64,000 bases of DNA from Planktothrix paucivesiculata PCC 9631 (GTDB lineage Bacteria; Cyanobacteriota; Cyanobacteriia; Cyanobacteriales; Microcoleaceae): the NCBI RefSeq assembly GCF_900009265.2, contig NZ_LR735018.1, forward strand, positions 398,387 through 462,386. The letters run 5' to 3'. A model generated the notes under the pieces. The model was not told the DNA's origin, searched no databases, and saw only the letters and a program-made list of their open reading frames with translations. This document shows positions 43,494 through 52,658 of this stretch, in pieces. Position numbers and translations under genes: made by a program. Position 1 is the stretch's first letter; every line of letters begins with the position of its first letter.

Positions 43494-44426
43494 TCAAGAA
43501 GCCGCTTTTTCTGTTTTTGGAGGTGCGATCACTTGTCCATTAATTTCCTGTAAATAGAATCCGCCCACGGTGAGCAAAAACAGAAAATAACTGACAACTT
43601 GAACCAAATATAATTGATCGCGATAGCCAAATAAGGCTTTTAAAACAATCCCAGGAAATTGTTTATCGGGTAAAAATCCTTGGGAATTTAATACCAAATT
43701 TCCTAATAAACAGGATGCCGGTTGAGTCAGACATAATCTTGTATATTCAGGATTAATTTGAGCTAATATTCCCACTCCTGCATCCAAATGTTTGAGAACT
43801 GAAATTACCAACCCGGCTACAATTAATAACAGAAAAATCCCCATAAATTGAAAAAACAATCGAATATTAATTTTCACTCCCCACTTAAACAGCAATATTC
43901 CCAAACCCGCAGCTACTAATAAGCCTAAAACCGCCCCAATAGCAGGCGTAATTCCCTGTTCAAAAGTAGCTAAGATAAACACAACGGTTTCCAGACCTTC
44001 CCGTAAAACCGCAATAAAAATTAAGCCGAAAATTCCCCATCCGGCTGCCGTTTTATTTTGATTAATAGCCGCTTTAACTGCCCCTTCCACTTCCGATTTT
44101 AAGGATTTAGATTGTTGGGTCATCCAAATTAACATCCAACTTAACATGGCGATCGCAAATAATCCAATTCCCGCCTCCAAAAATTCCCCAAAAACCGGGG
44201 CGTAGGGATGTTCAGAAGTTCCTATTCCTTGAATTAACCAGCCGAATAAAACACCAAAAATAGCACTGGCAATTATCCCCGCGCCCACTCCAGAAAACAC
44301 CCAAGGATTCAGATCACTTTGTTCGGCTTTTTTCAAACAAGCTAGAACAATTCCCACGACTAAAGCCGCTTCAAACCCTTCTCTTAAAGTAATAAAAAAC
44401 GTAGGCAATGCTTCTGTTATATTCAT
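43494..44426 (-). CDS. FTR1-family iron permease
   Basis: A 310-aa membrane protein with about seven helices. Both iron-binding REGxE motifs are present: LREGFEAAL (helix 1) and LREGLETVV (helix 4). FTR1/EfeU proteins import ferric or ferrous iron. It follows the ferritin-like gene on the same strand with a 72-bp gap, so uptake and storage genes are probably co-transcribed. EfeO/EfeB genes are not visible beside it. Fur control is likely by family precedent, but I found no convincing Fur box. Confidence 0.95.
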   Translation of the reverse strand: MNITEALPTFFITLREGFEAALVVGIVLACLKKAEQSDLNPWVFSGVGAGIIASAIFGVLFGWLIQGIGTSEHPYAPVFGEFLEAGIGLFAIAMLSWMLIWMTQQSKSLKSEVEGAVKAAINQNKTAAGWGIFGLIFIAVLREGLETVVFILATFEQGITPAIGAVLGLLVAAGLGILLFKWGVKINIRLFFQFMGIFLLLIVAGLVISVLKHLDAGVGILAQINPEYTRLCLTQPASCLLGNLVLNSQGFLPDKQFPGIVLKALFGYRDQLYLVQVVSYFLFLLTVGGFYLQEINGQVIAPPKTEKAAS

Positions 44427-44498
44427 AAAAATTGTATGCTGAGTTAATTTATTTTTTGTGAATGGGCTGGAATTAACCAGCCTGAAAATTATCGGAAA

Positions 44499-44933
44499 TT
44501 AACTAAAATCTCGTAACATTTTCTTGATTTCAATATTGTGTAATTCCTCTTGACCAATCATTGTGCGAGAATATTCTTCTAAATAAATACTCGCATTTTC
44601 CACCACTTCTAGCAAATCTTTATACAATTCTAAAGCCTTACGTTCATGAGCTAGACTTTCTTGTAAAAGATCCCTGACCGAATGCTGATAACTTTCTTCA
44701 ATCGGCGCTATTTTCTGGCTAGGATGTCCTTCTAAACCCGTGAGAATTTCTCCCGCTTGTTGAGCATGAAGTAAAGATTCCGTAGCTTGAGCTTTAAAAA
44801 ACTGTACAATGGGCAAACGATTCGGCCCAGTTACCATCAAAGAATAATGGGTGTAACGCACCACCCCGGCTAACTCGAATTCCATAATCGTGTTTAGCAA
44901 TTCAATCGCTTTTGGTAGATTCAGATCTCTCAT
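44499..44933 (-). CDS. Ferritin-like (bacterioferritin-type) protein
   Basis: A 144-aa four-helix-bundle protein. Metal ligands of the ferritin pattern are present: FELAGVVRY (Glu19), ATESLLHAQ (ExxH), AHERKALELY and EELHNIEI (ExxH). Its length is close to bacterioferritin. Likely iron storage or peroxide detoxification in the cytosol; whether it forms 24-mers or a smaller assembly is not readable. It heads a probable operon with the FTR1 permease and is divergent from a lipoprotein gene. Confidence 0.88.
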   Translation of the reverse strand: MRDLNLPKAIELLNTIMEFELAGVVRYTHYSLMVTGPNRLPIVQFFKAQATESLLHAQQAGEILTGLEGHPSQKIAPIEESYQHSVRDLLQESLAHERKALELYKDLLEVVENASIYLEEYSRTMIGQEELHNIEIKKMLRDFS

Positions 44934-45132
44934 ACTTTGTCTTTAACCTAAAACATACTTTACTTATTATGACAATAGTTTATCCTCTTGGGAATAATCA
45001 GTTAAAATTTTTATCTGTATCCATCAGAAATTCTGAATATTTATATTAGATTTAATCCCCCCCTAGGGGATTGCAAATTTACCGAAAAACTTGTTTTCTA
45101 TAGAAGTAAGGATTTTATTGACCCAATTTTAA

Positions 45133-45972
45133 ATGAAAAAACAACAAATTAGTCTAATCAGTTTAATCATAGCCTCTCTGATGGGCTGTTCTCAACCTGA
45201 AACTCCCCAAGTTCAGAATACTCCAAATATAGCACAAACCGGGGAAATTGGAACAGTAAAATTTCAAGCTAATGGAAAAGATTTTGTAAGAAAAGGATTA
45301 GTTTCTAAGGACGGCTGGACGATCAAATTTGATCATGTTTATGTCAACTTTGTTGATGCCATGGCTTATCAAGCTGATCCGCCTTATAATGCAGAAACAG
45401 GAACTCAACCCAATGCTAAAACCAGTATTAGTTTAGTGGTGAAAAAAATCGTGGATTTAGCAGAAGGAGATGACACAGCACAGCCAATTATTGTGAATGA
45501 AGTTCCGGCTCCTGCGGGAAAGTATAATGCGATTTCATGGAATCTCAGAAAGGGAATAGAAGGAGCCATAGCTGATCAAGTTATGGTTATAGAAGGGGTA
45601 GCAACTAAAGGAGATAAAGAAGTACCTTTTGTTCTCAAATTTGATCGGGAAATGCAGTTTATTTGTGGCGATTATGTCGGAGAAGAACCCAAGGGTATTT
45701 TGCAACCTGGGGGAACCACAAATTTAGAAGCAACCTTCCATTTTGATTATTTATTTGGAGATGAAAATAAAAATGCTACGGAAAAACTCAATAGCAATGC
45801 TTTAGGTTTTGAACCCCTAGCAGCCATGGCTGAAAATGGACAATTAGTGGCAGATTTATCGACCCTTAAACAAAAATTATCCGAGGCTGATTATCAAAAA
45901 TTAATTGAAATTTTATCCAATATTGCTCAGGTTGGAGAAGGTGATTGTAAAGCAGTAACCTCCAATCCCTAA
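45133..45972 (+). CDS. Lipoprotein of unknown function next to iron genes
   Basis: A 279-aa lipoprotein. The lipobox is LMGC (Cys about 19). The mature protein is beta-rich (KFQANGKDF, GWTIKFDHVYVNFVDAMAY, APAGKYNAISWNL, FVLKFDREMQF) and Ala/Gly-balanced, with a helical C-terminus. I do not recognise a family with confidence; the strand pattern and PAGKYxxISW segment loosely recall DUF4382-type lipoproteins. It is divergent from the ferritin/FTR1 operon across a 199-bp gap, so a shared regulator and a metal-related role are possible. Confidence 0.6.
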   Translation: MKKQQISLISLIIASLMGCSQPETPQVQNTPNIAQTGEIGTVKFQANGKDFVRKGLVSKDGWTIKFDHVYVNFVDAMAYQADPPYNAETGTQPNAKTSISLVVKKIVDLAEGDDTAQPIIVNEVPAPAGKYNAISWNLRKGIEGAIADQVMVIEGVATKGDKEVPFVLKFDREMQFICGDYVGEEPKGILQPGGTTNLEATFHFDYLFGDENKNATEKLNSNALGFEPLAAMAENGQLVADLSTLKQKLSEADYQKLIEILSNIAQVGEGDCKAVTSNP

Positions 45973-46168
45973 AGCTTGTTAATTGAATATATCCAAAAAA
46001 AGATGAGTGAAGGGGAATTTATTTCCCTTCAGAGTTACCATAAGAATCAATTCAGGGGCTCGCTTCCTGATAATTTTTCTGTCAAATAGTCTAATTCTGG
46101 CAAAAACCTGTTCTATCTAGCTTAAAATCGATTGGTACTGCATATTTTTTTAAACAAGGAGACGAAAA

Positions 46169-46585
46169 ATGCAAGAACCTACGAAGATCACAGACACATC
46201 CATACCTACCGAGGCAAAAATAGAGGTAACTGTGGAAACAGGCGGTGCTATCACCTCCCCTTCAACCAATGCCCAGTTTGAGGAAATTAAAGAAAAAGTT
46301 GTAGTCGTCTTATCCGAACTTCCGGGTTACATCTCCAGTTTTTTTGGCTCCTACCAAAAACCGATTATTACCATCGTTCTGATTTTATCCGCCCTTGTGA
46401 CTCTAAAAGTGTTGTTTGCGGTAATCGATGCTCTGAATGATGTTCCCCTTTTAGCTCCCACCTTTGAGTTAATTGGTATGGGATATACCGCTTGGTTTGT
46501 CTACCGCTACCTGCTCAAAGCCTCAACCCGTCAAGAATTAGTTCAAGAATTCAAATCCTACAAAGAACAAGTTACAGGCGACTAA
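46169..46585 (+). CDS. CAAD/CURT1-type thylakoid membrane protein
   Basis: A 138-aa protein of the CAAD/CURT1 family. A Glu/Thr-rich N-terminus (1-45) leads to an amphipathic helix (ELPGYISSFFGSYQKP), two membrane helices (about 66-115) and a short polar tail (YKEQVTGD). CURT1-type proteins bend thylakoid membranes, and CAAD domains also anchor some aminoacyl-tRNA synthetases; here the domain stands alone. It is monocistronic with an aaggag ribosome site and ends before a repeat tract. Confidence 0.88.
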   Translation: MQEPTKITDTSIPTEAKIEVTVETGGAITSPSTNAQFEEIKEKVVVVLSELPGYISSFFGSYQKPIITIVLILSALVTLKVLFAVIDALNDVPLLAPTFELIGMGYTAWFVYRYLLKASTRQELVQEFKSYKEQVTGD

Positions 46586-46599
46586 CTTTAAGATAGGGA

Positions 46600-46747
46600 C
46601 AGGAGACAGACGACCGGGGACAAAAAGACCGGGGACAAAAGACGGGGGACAAAAAACCGAGGACAAAAAACCAAAGTTAATAATTTCTCCCCTACCTCCC
46701 CTGCTCCCCCTGCTCCCCCTGCTCCCCCTGCTCCCCCTACTCCCCTA
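46600..46747. repeat. Two-part repeat tract between CAAD gene and rpaA
   Basis: Part one (about 46609-46672) has four imperfect copies of gaccggggacaaaa. Part two (46675-46747) is agttaataatttct followed by tandem ctccccctg units reaching the rpaA stop. Small ORFs inside are repeat artefacts. The second part belongs to the dispersed CT-rich family also seen at 1-31, 33155-33183 and 54014-54062. Confidence 0.75.
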
Positions 46748-47527
46748 TTTCTTCTTCCCCTTAGCTCCATTTCCGTCTATAGAAGACTCTGTAGGAATAG
46801 CAAGATCATCTAGTTTTCCTTTACCCGTGGGGAGTTCCAGACAATATCCTGCACCATAGACTGTTTTAATATATTGGGGATGACGGGGATCGGGTTCCAT
46901 CTTTGTGCGTAAATGGCGAATATGAACTCGGATCGTCTCAATATCATCATTGGGATCATAACCCCAAACTTCTTTTAAAATTTCACTGGGCGCAACGGTT
47001 TGGCCATGACGTTGCAGCAAGCAATGTAAGAGTTCAAATTCTAAGTGGGTTAACTTAACAGTAGTGTCAAACCAAATCGCCTCAAACCTTTCAGGAACCA
47101 AAGTTAAAGCCCCATAGCTGAGAATTTCGCTATGTTTAGCCGCCTGGGGAATTCGATCCGTTCTTCGCAACAGCGCCCTCACCCTAGCCAGCATTTCCTC
47201 TAATTCAAAAGGTTTAGTTAAATAATCATCCGCCCCCGAATTAAACCCTTCAACTTTATGTTGGGTTTGTCCCAAAGCAGTTAACATCAATACAGGAATA
47301 TCTGACGTGCGTTCATCCCGGCGTAAACGTTGGCAAATGGTAAACCCATCCACTTTAGGTAACATCAAATCTAAAATAATTAAATCTGGCAACAATTGCA
47401 TCGCCAGAGCCTGTCCTTTAATCCCATCTTCTGCTTGACTGACTTCATAACCAGCCATTTCTAGGTTTATGGCTACCAGTTCCGAAATTGCGGGGTCATC
47501 ATCTATGACTAATATCCGGGGCATCAT
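46745..47527 (-). CDS. rpaA: Response regulator RpaA
   Basis: A 260-aa OmpR-family regulator that controls circadian output and phycobilisome association in cyanobacteria. The receiver domain has an intact site: IDDDPAI (7-13), the phospho-acceptor in [11 protein letters not shown] and LTKPFE. The winged-helix part ([49 protein letters not shown]) matches RpaA rather than RpaB, as does the [15 protein letters not shown] linker. The C-terminal 25 residues are polar and lysine-rich. It is divergent from the gas-vesicle operon across 335 bp; its kinase SasA is not in the window. Confidence 0.93.
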   Translation of the reverse strand: MMPRILVIDDDPAISELVAINLEMAGYEVSQAEDGIKGQALAMQLLPDLIILDLMLPKVDGFTICQRLRRDERTSDIPVLMLTALGQTQHKVEGFNSGADDYLTKPFELEEMLARVRALLRRTDRIPQAAKHSEILSYGALTLVPERFEAIWFDTTVKLTHLEFELLHCLLQRHGQTVAPSEILKEVWGYDPNDDIETIRVHIRHLRTKMEPDPRHPQYIKTVYGAGYCLELPTGKGKLDDLAIPTESSIDGNGAKGKKK

Positions 47528-47862
47528 TTAATCTGGTGATTTGGGCATAATCAGCGATCAGTTATCAGTAAACAGTAAAGATCAAATATAAATCTCTACT
47601 TTTAACTCTTAAATTTTCAACTTTTAACTGATAACTAAAACGGCGCAATGTATTATAGCATTTTTAAGTTTTTTTTGCAACAATTCTTGAAGTCGGAATA
47701 AATTATTTCACAGATTCATTCCCAGGCATGAATCGATCTTCAGAAATTGTAAAAATAAGTAACAAACAAAAATCAAAATTACCAACTTTCGGGGTATGAT
47801 TAGCCTAAAGGACTGTATCAGCATATACCCAGTTCTTTCCACCAAAAAGGAGTAATAGACTC
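47528..47862. promoter_or_regulatory. Divergent rpaA-gvpA control region
   Basis: A 335-bp region with no gene. It contains an inverted repeat (gttatcagt at 47561-47569 and actgataac at 47627-47635) of the dispersed TTAACTGATAACTG family. A possible gvpA -10 box TATGAT lies at 47795-47800 with no good -35, and a strong ribosome site (aaggag) precedes the gvpA ATG. The lack of a -35 box fits an activator-dependent promoter (inference). Confidence 0.5.
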
Positions 47863-48081
47863 ATGGCCGTTGAAAAAGTGAACTCATCCTCCAGTCTGGC
47901 TGAAGTAATTGATCGGATTTTAGATAAGGGCATTGTGATTGACGCTTGGGTGCGGGTTTCCCTCGTCGGAATCGAACTTTTATCCATAGAAGCCAGAATC
48001 GTGATTGCTTCTGTTGAAACCTATCTCAAGTACGCAGAAGCCGTTGGTTTAACCGCCCAGGCGGCTGTTCCTTCGGTCTAA
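47863..48081 (+). CDS. gvpA: Gas vesicle structural protein GvpA
   Basis: The 72-aa main gas-vesicle wall protein. The very conserved sequence includes [30 protein letters not shown] and [17 protein letters not shown]. It assembles into the hollow ribbed wall that gives cells buoyancy. It is the first gene of the gvpA-C-N-J cluster and is preceded by aaggag. A hairpin directly after the gene probably reduces expression of the later genes, in line with the great excess of GvpA over other vesicle proteins. Only one copy of gvpA is visible in the window. Confidence 0.98.
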   Translation: MAVEKVNSSSSLAEVIDRILDKGIVIDAWVRVSLVGIELLSIEARIVIASVETYLKYAEAVGLTAQAAVPSV

Positions 48082-48121
48082 ACTTGACAGAATAGGCAAC
48101 GGGTATGGAGCAGAAAAAGCA

Positions 48122-48143
48122 CAATGACTCAGGTAAGTCATTG
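48122..48143 (+). terminator. Hairpin between gvpA and gvpC
   Basis: caatgact/agtcattg form an 8-bp stem with a 6-nt loop, 40 nt after the gvpA stop. No T tract follows, so it may be an attenuator or an mRNA-stability hairpin that keeps gvpA mRNA high relative to gvpC. Confidence 0.5.
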
Positions 48144-48264
48144 CTGCTGGGTGTAATGTTTTACCGATTGATGGTCAGGGTGTAAGTATAATCAACGGAA
48201 TTAAAAGCCCATACCCAATGCACACTAATACACAACCCACCGACACGAGGGTTTTAAAAAAATT

Positions 48265-49287
48265 ATGGCCTTAAAAGACGAGTGGCAACGGTCGCGCCTC
48301 GGACGCCAACAGGTCGTTCAAGAACGTCAACAGCACGTTCAAACCACCCTGTCCCTTTGGCAACAAGAGCGCCAAAATCAAGCCTTAGATGATCAAGAAT
48401 CTCGACAGGGGTTTGTCGCGAGTTTACAACAACAAACCCAAGATTTATTGGCGAACATCAGCACCGAACGTCTCTGGGTTGCCCAGGAACAACGAGAACA
48501 ACTGGAAAACTTTATCGGCCAGTTGTCCCAAGAAGTGGGCGAGTTTTTGCAACAAACCACGGAAGAACGCTCACAGGTCGCCACCCAACTGCATCAGCAA
48601 TTATCCGAATTTCGAGAAGATCTGGAATATCAGGTTACAGACTTGTTAGCCAATTATCAGCAACAGCGCCTAGAAGCCCGGGAATCCTTACTTGAGAACT
48701 TAGCTATTTTTCGCCAAACCCTCTCTCGGGAAGTAGAAGACTATTTAGTAGAGTTAGATCTTTTGCACCAGGAAATGGCTGCACAATTGCAACAACAACT
48801 CCAACAGAGTCGGACGGAACGACAAGACGCTGTTCAAACCTTATTTGAAGATTTAGGGCTATTTCGTGCAGAACTGCAAGATTATCACCTGAAACTTCAA
48901 CAAACTGTTTGGGGCAATTCCCATCGACAACCCCGAAAATCTGTCACCCCACCCCGATCTATTTCTCCCAAAAAACCCGTCGTTTCTCATAAAACAGCCC
49001 CTTCGTCTAAGCCTCCTTTAAAACCCAAAACTCCTGCGAAACCCCAGGCTATCCCCCATTTAATTAAACCTCAACCCATCGTTACCCCCTCTCCTGCTCA
49101 ACCAGCTACCCCGGAGCAACGGGTTTACCAGTATATCCAAACCCATCAAAACGGGGCTCGGTTAGCCGAAATTGAGCAAGCTCTGAGCATTAATCGGGTA
49201 CAAACCGTGGATGCAATTCGGGTATTATTACAACAGGGACAGATTACTCAACGCGATCGCGTTTATATTCCCGCGAAAAAACCCTAG
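48265..49287 (+). CDS. gvpC: Gas vesicle protein GvpC with C-terminal winged-helix-like domain
   Basis: A 340-aa protein. Residues 1-217 contain five to six copies of the 33-residue GvpC repeat (for example around LLANISTERLWVAQEQREQ and DLLANYQQQRLEARESLLE), rich in Gln and Glu and helical; GvpC binds the outside of the vesicle wall and raises its critical pressure. Residues 218-282 are a Pro/Lys/Ser linker. Residues 284-338 form a small helical domain (EQRVYQYIQ, EIEQAL, NRVQT, IRVLLQQGQI) that is closely similar to the end of GvpN. Typical GvpC proteins are shorter and lack this domain, as far as I know. Confidence 0.93.
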   Translation: MALKDEWQRSRLGRQQVVQERQQHVQTTLSLWQQERQNQALDDQESRQGFVASLQQQTQDLLANISTERLWVAQEQREQLENFIGQLSQEVGEFLQQTTEERSQVATQLHQQLSEFREDLEYQVTDLLANYQQQRLEARESLLENLAIFRQTLSREVEDYLVELDLLHQEMAAQLQQQLQQSRTERQDAVQTLFEDLGLFRAELQDYHLKLQQTVWGNSHRQPRKSVTPPRSISPKKPVVSHKTAPSSKPPLKPKTPAKPQAIPHLIKPQPIVTPSPAQPATPEQRVYQYIQTHQNGARLAEIEQALSINRVQTVDAIRVLLQQGQITQRDRVYIPAKKP

Positions 49288-49394
49288 GGTTGAGGGTTTC
49301 TCCCCCATGGATAGTTCCCTGCTATAAGATTAAATTAAACCTGCCGTCCATCCCTAACTCGGCAGTATTTTAGCTGAATAACGCCATTAAAAAT

Positions 49395-50591
49395 ATGACT
49401 ACCGTGCTTCAAGCTCGTCCTAAAGGCTTTGTTAATACGCCAGCCATTGAACAACTTACTGTTAGAGCTTTGAGGTATCTTCAGAGTGGCTTTTCTCTGC
49501 ATTTAAGGGGGCCCGCCGGAACCGGAAAAACCACCCTGGCGATGCACTTAGCCGATTTATTAAACCGTCCCATTGTCTTAATTTTTGGCGATGATGAGCT
49601 CAAATCCTCCGATTTAATTGGCAACCAACTGGGCTATACTCGGAAGAAAGTCGTTGATAATTTTATTCATAGTGTTGTTAAATTAGAAGATGAATTACGA
49701 CAAAATTGGATTGATTCTCGTCTGACCTTAGCGTGTAAAGAAGGCTTTACCCTGGTTTATGATGAGTTTAACCGTTCCCGTCCCGAAGTTAATAACGTTT
49801 TACTGTCTGCCTTAGAAGAAAAATTATTAGTGCTGCCTCCCAATAATAGTCGTTCAGAATATATTCGAGTCAATCCCCATTTTAGAGCAATTTTCACCTC
49901 CAACCCCGAGGAATATTGTGGGGTTTATGGAACTCAAGATGCGTTATTAGATCGGTTAATTACGATTGATATGCCCGAACCTGACGACGCAACCCAGCAG
50001 GAAATTTTAATTCAAAAAATCGGAATTTCTCCCGAAGATGCCCAAAGCATTATTAAAATAGTCAAAATTTATTTAGAAATAACTACCCAAAAAAAAGAAA
50101 TTAAACCCGTTCAAAATGGTAAAGCTGCCCGACCCCATATTGACAAAGCCTCGGGATTAAGACCCGGATTGATTATTGCAAAAATCTGTCATGAACATGA
50201 TATTTCTATCGAGGAAAATAATCACGACTTTATCGAAGTTTGTGCCGATATCTTATTATCGCGTACCGCCCTATCCCTAACAGAAGCTCAAAATAAATTA
50301 GAAAAAGTGATCAAAACCGTATTAACCGATGGTGACACATCAACTAACAGTTTTTTGCCATCCTCAGAAACGGGATTAACTGAAAATAATCACTTAGAGA
50401 TTGAAGAACAAGTTTATCAATACTTACAGAAAACCACCAGCGCCAGGGTTTCAGAAATTGAAGTGGCGTTAGGATTAAATCGAGTCCAAACCACTAATAT
50501 ATTGAGATCTTTGTTAAAACAAGGACATCTGAAACAGCAGGATAATCGTTTCTTTGCGGTGCACAAACAAGGAGAATTAATTCAACCATGA
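49395..50591 (+). CDS. gvpN: Gas vesicle ATPase GvpN with C-terminal winged-helix-like domain
   Basis: A 398-aa AAA+ ATPase needed for vesicle growth. Walker A GPAGTGKT is at 39-46, Walker B VYDEFNRS at 121-128, with the sensor region [12 protein letters not shown] (163-174) and [13 protein letters not shown] (184-196). The standard GvpN part ends near residue 310; a polar linker then leads to residues 337-390, which match the C-terminal domain of GvpC (VYQYLQ, EIEVAL, NRVQT, LLKQG). The stop overlaps the gvpJ start (ATGA), so the two are coupled. Confidence 0.96.
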   Translation: MTTVLQARPKGFVNTPAIEQLTVRALRYLQSGFSLHLRGPAGTGKTTLAMHLADLLNRPIVLIFGDDELKSSDLIGNQLGYTRKKVVDNFIHSVVKLEDELRQNWIDSRLTLACKEGFTLVYDEFNRSRPEVNNVLLSALEEKLLVLPPNNSRSEYIRVNPHFRAIFTSNPEEYCGVYGTQDALLDRLITIDMPEPDDATQQEILIQKIGISPEDAQSIIKIVKIYLEITTQKKEIKPVQNGKAARPHIDKASGLRPGLIIAKICHEHDISIEENNHDFIEVCADILLSRTALSLTEAQNKLEKVIKTVLTDGDTSTNSFLPSSETGLTENNHLEIEEQVYQYLQKTTSARVSEIEVALGLNRVQTTNILRSLLKQGHLKQQDNRFFAVHKQGELIQP

Positions 50592-50947
50592 ACTCACAGC
50601 AACGTCCCTCAAATATACAACGGGGTGTTCCCACATCGACCCAAGGATCGAGTTTAGCGGATATTTTAGAACGGGTTTTAGACAAGGGAATTGTCATCGC
50701 CGGAGATATTTCCGTTTCCGTGGGTTCCACCGAACTCCTGAATATTAGAATTCGTTTGTTAATTGCTTCTGTCGATAAAGCTAGGGAAATTGGGATTAAT
50801 TGGTGGGAAAGTGATCCCTATTTAAGTAGTCAAACCAAAATTTTAACCGAGAGTAATCAACAATTATTAGAACAGGTTAAATTATTACAGGAGGAAGTCA
50901 AAGTCTTAAAAGAATTATTACCCCAAGAAAACCAAGCCAACCATTAA
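50588..50947 (+). CDS. gvpJ: Gas vesicle protein GvpJ
   Basis: A 119-aa GvpA-related minor protein. The core [20 protein letters not shown] to [10 protein letters not shown] (about 18-78) is shared with GvpA/GvpJ/GvpS. A coiled-coil C-terminus follows ([20 protein letters not shown]). GvpJ proteins are thought to nucleate vesicle assembly and cap the cones. The ATG overlaps the end of gvpN. Other assembly genes such as gvpK, F, G, V and W are not visible, and a convergent pcxA gene follows, so they must lie elsewhere. Confidence 0.93.
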   Translation: MNSQQRPSNIQRGVPTSTQGSSLADILERVLDKGIVIAGDISVSVGSTELLNIRIRLLIASVDKAREIGINWWESDPYLSSQTKILTESNQQLLEQVKLLQEEVKVLKELLPQENQANH

Positions 50948-50982
50948 TATTCAATTAGATGAATTTATCATCCCCATTGTAG

Positions 50983-51037
50983 GGGCGGGTTCTGTAAAAA
51001 TTTCTGATTCCCACAAAACATCCTGATAAACCCGCCC
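50983..51037. repeat. Inverted GGGCGGGTT repeat after gvpJ
   Basis: gggcgggtt at 50983-50991 and aacccgccc at 51029-51037 form a 9-bp GC-rich stem with a 37-nt loop between convergent gvpJ and pcxA; a third direct copy lies at 51087-51095. Likely a transcription end point for the gvp operon. Confidence 0.5.
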
Positions 51038-51151
51038 AACTCTCACCATGAATATTCAATTAATTGGGGATTTGGCGATAGGATCGGGGCGGGTTTAGGT
51101 AAATTATTTATGGATATCAAAAATTAACTTGAACCCTCCCCTACAGACCTT

Positions 51152-52552
51152 TTATTCATTCATAGTTTTATAAGTAGAAACAGCAGAAGGAGAACTGCGG
51201 TTGAGATAACGGAAAATCCAATATTTAAACACCGCATCTAAAATAACTGGAAAGGTCGCAATAAACAAAAAGTTAAATTCTCGATTTTCAGGAAGTCCAA
51301 AATGTCGGGCGGTACTTTCTAAAATCACTTCCCAACCGTGGGGAGAGTGAAACCCGACGAACATATCCGTAGACAAAATAATAATAAAAGCTTTCGCACT
51401 ATCACTGAGCCCATAAATTAAATCCCCCATAAATGATTTGAGAGTCTCTACCTCGCTGCGGTTGTAAACTAAAATACCAGCGAACATCAAAACCGAGATA
51501 ATATCCGCGAAAACATTCTTAATAGCACCACCACTATCTCCCTTATATTCTTCCGCTATTTCTTGGGCTTTTTCCTTAAGTTTTTCATCTAATTCCTCTG
51601 AAGTCAAAGGAGGAGCTTTACTAATTAAAGCCTTGAATCTAAGACGTTCTTCATATTGTTTTAATTCAATAAAGGCTTCCTCCTCCATATCAACATTAAT
51701 AAAAATAGGTGTTTGTTCTTTATTTGTAAATACCCGATCAACAATCGGCCCAACCACAAAATTTTTAGCTAATTGTTGAGTGAGTAAAGGAATTAAAATC
51801 AACAATAGAATAAATCGGACAGACTCTAAGGTTCTTTTTTGAGTTTGTTTATAACTCTCAATAATTTCCGACTCCGATCCAGGTCTGAGTTCCTGTTTAA
51901 TTCGACTTAAAGTTCTCAATAAAGAACGGGGTAAAACCCGAGTTGAACTCTTATTTTTGAAACCCATTTTTGTCTTTTTTTTAGAAATAGGAGGAGGGTT
52001 ATTATTCAAAAAATTCTTGTTTTCAGAGCCATGATTCAGGGTTGAATTTCGAGGATTTTCAGTCGCGGTTGATGATAGAGAGTTTTCGAGAGAATAGGTG
52101 GAGGAATTGACAGAAAAATCTGGCGATTGATAACGGCTAACTACCGCATCAATATAATCGAGTTTTTCACAAATAGCAGAAACTATTTTCGGGTGAGGTA
52201 ATGATCCATTAGAGGTAACTTTTTGTTCTAACTCCAGGTTAATCCCAGAGGAGGGATTGATTTGTTCCGACCATCCCAAAACTGAACGGCTGGCATTAAA
52301 TACTATTAAGCGAGTCTGAATAATTTTGAGATATTTTTTTAGTTCAGAATTAAAATAAGAAAGAGCGCGATCGCTATATTCAGGATGGGATTCTGGGGAT
52401 ATTTTCTCACCTTGGAAATGCTCATTCTCAAGAGAACGAATCTTTAAGGCAGCATCATACGCTTGATCCAAAGCTCGTTCCGGTGTACCACGAAACCATT
52501 GATTAGCATTACCAAATAACTGTTGAAATAGACTGGAATCAGCAGCGGCCAT
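51152..52552 (-). CDS. pcxA: Proton extrusion protein PcxA (CemA-like)
   Basis: A 466-aa inner-membrane protein required for light-induced proton extrusion in cyanobacteria, homologous to chloroplast CemA. The N-terminal region of about 230 residues is soluble (GTPERALDQAYDAALKIRSLENEHFQ) with a low-complexity Ser/Asn stretch at 150-195. Four membrane segments follow (SVRFILLLILIPLLTQQLA, VFADIISVLMFAGILVY, AFIIILSTDMFVGFHSPHGWE, FLFIATFPVILDAVFKYWIFRYLNR in parts). It is monocistronic and separated from gvpJ by the GC-rich inverted repeat. Confidence 0.93.
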   Translation of the reverse strand: MAAADSSLFQQLFGNANQWFRGTPERALDQAYDAALKIRSLENEHFQGEKISPESHPEYSDRALSYFNSELKKYLKIIQTRLIVFNASRSVLGWSEQINPSSGINLELEQKVTSNGSLPHPKIVSAICEKLDYIDAVVSRYQSPDFSVNSSTYSLENSLSSTATENPRNSTLNHGSENKNFLNNNPPPISKKKTKMGFKNKSSTRVLPRSLLRTLSRIKQELRPGSESEIIESYKQTQKRTLESVRFILLLILIPLLTQQLAKNFVVGPIVDRVFTNKEQTPIFINVDMEEEAFIELKQYEERLRFKALISKAPPLTSEELDEKLKEKAQEIAEEYKGDSGGAIKNVFADIISVLMFAGILVYNRSEVETLKSFMGDLIYGLSDSAKAFIIILSTDMFVGFHSPHGWEVILESTARHFGLPENREFNFLFIATFPVILDAVFKYWIFRYLNRSSPSAVSTYKTMNE

Positions 52553-52658
52553 GGTTTAGACCTCTTAAGAATAATCAGAGTGAGTATGAATTAAAGACGT
52601 TCTTGGGGAACATCGGTACAATGTACGAGGTATCTTAACAAATTTTAGACCGATTGCC

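Noticed and set aside
46588-46770. Small open frame reading GGAGGAGG on the minus strand
   Set aside because: It lies wholly in the repeat tract and overlaps the rpaA end; composition is purely repeat-derived.
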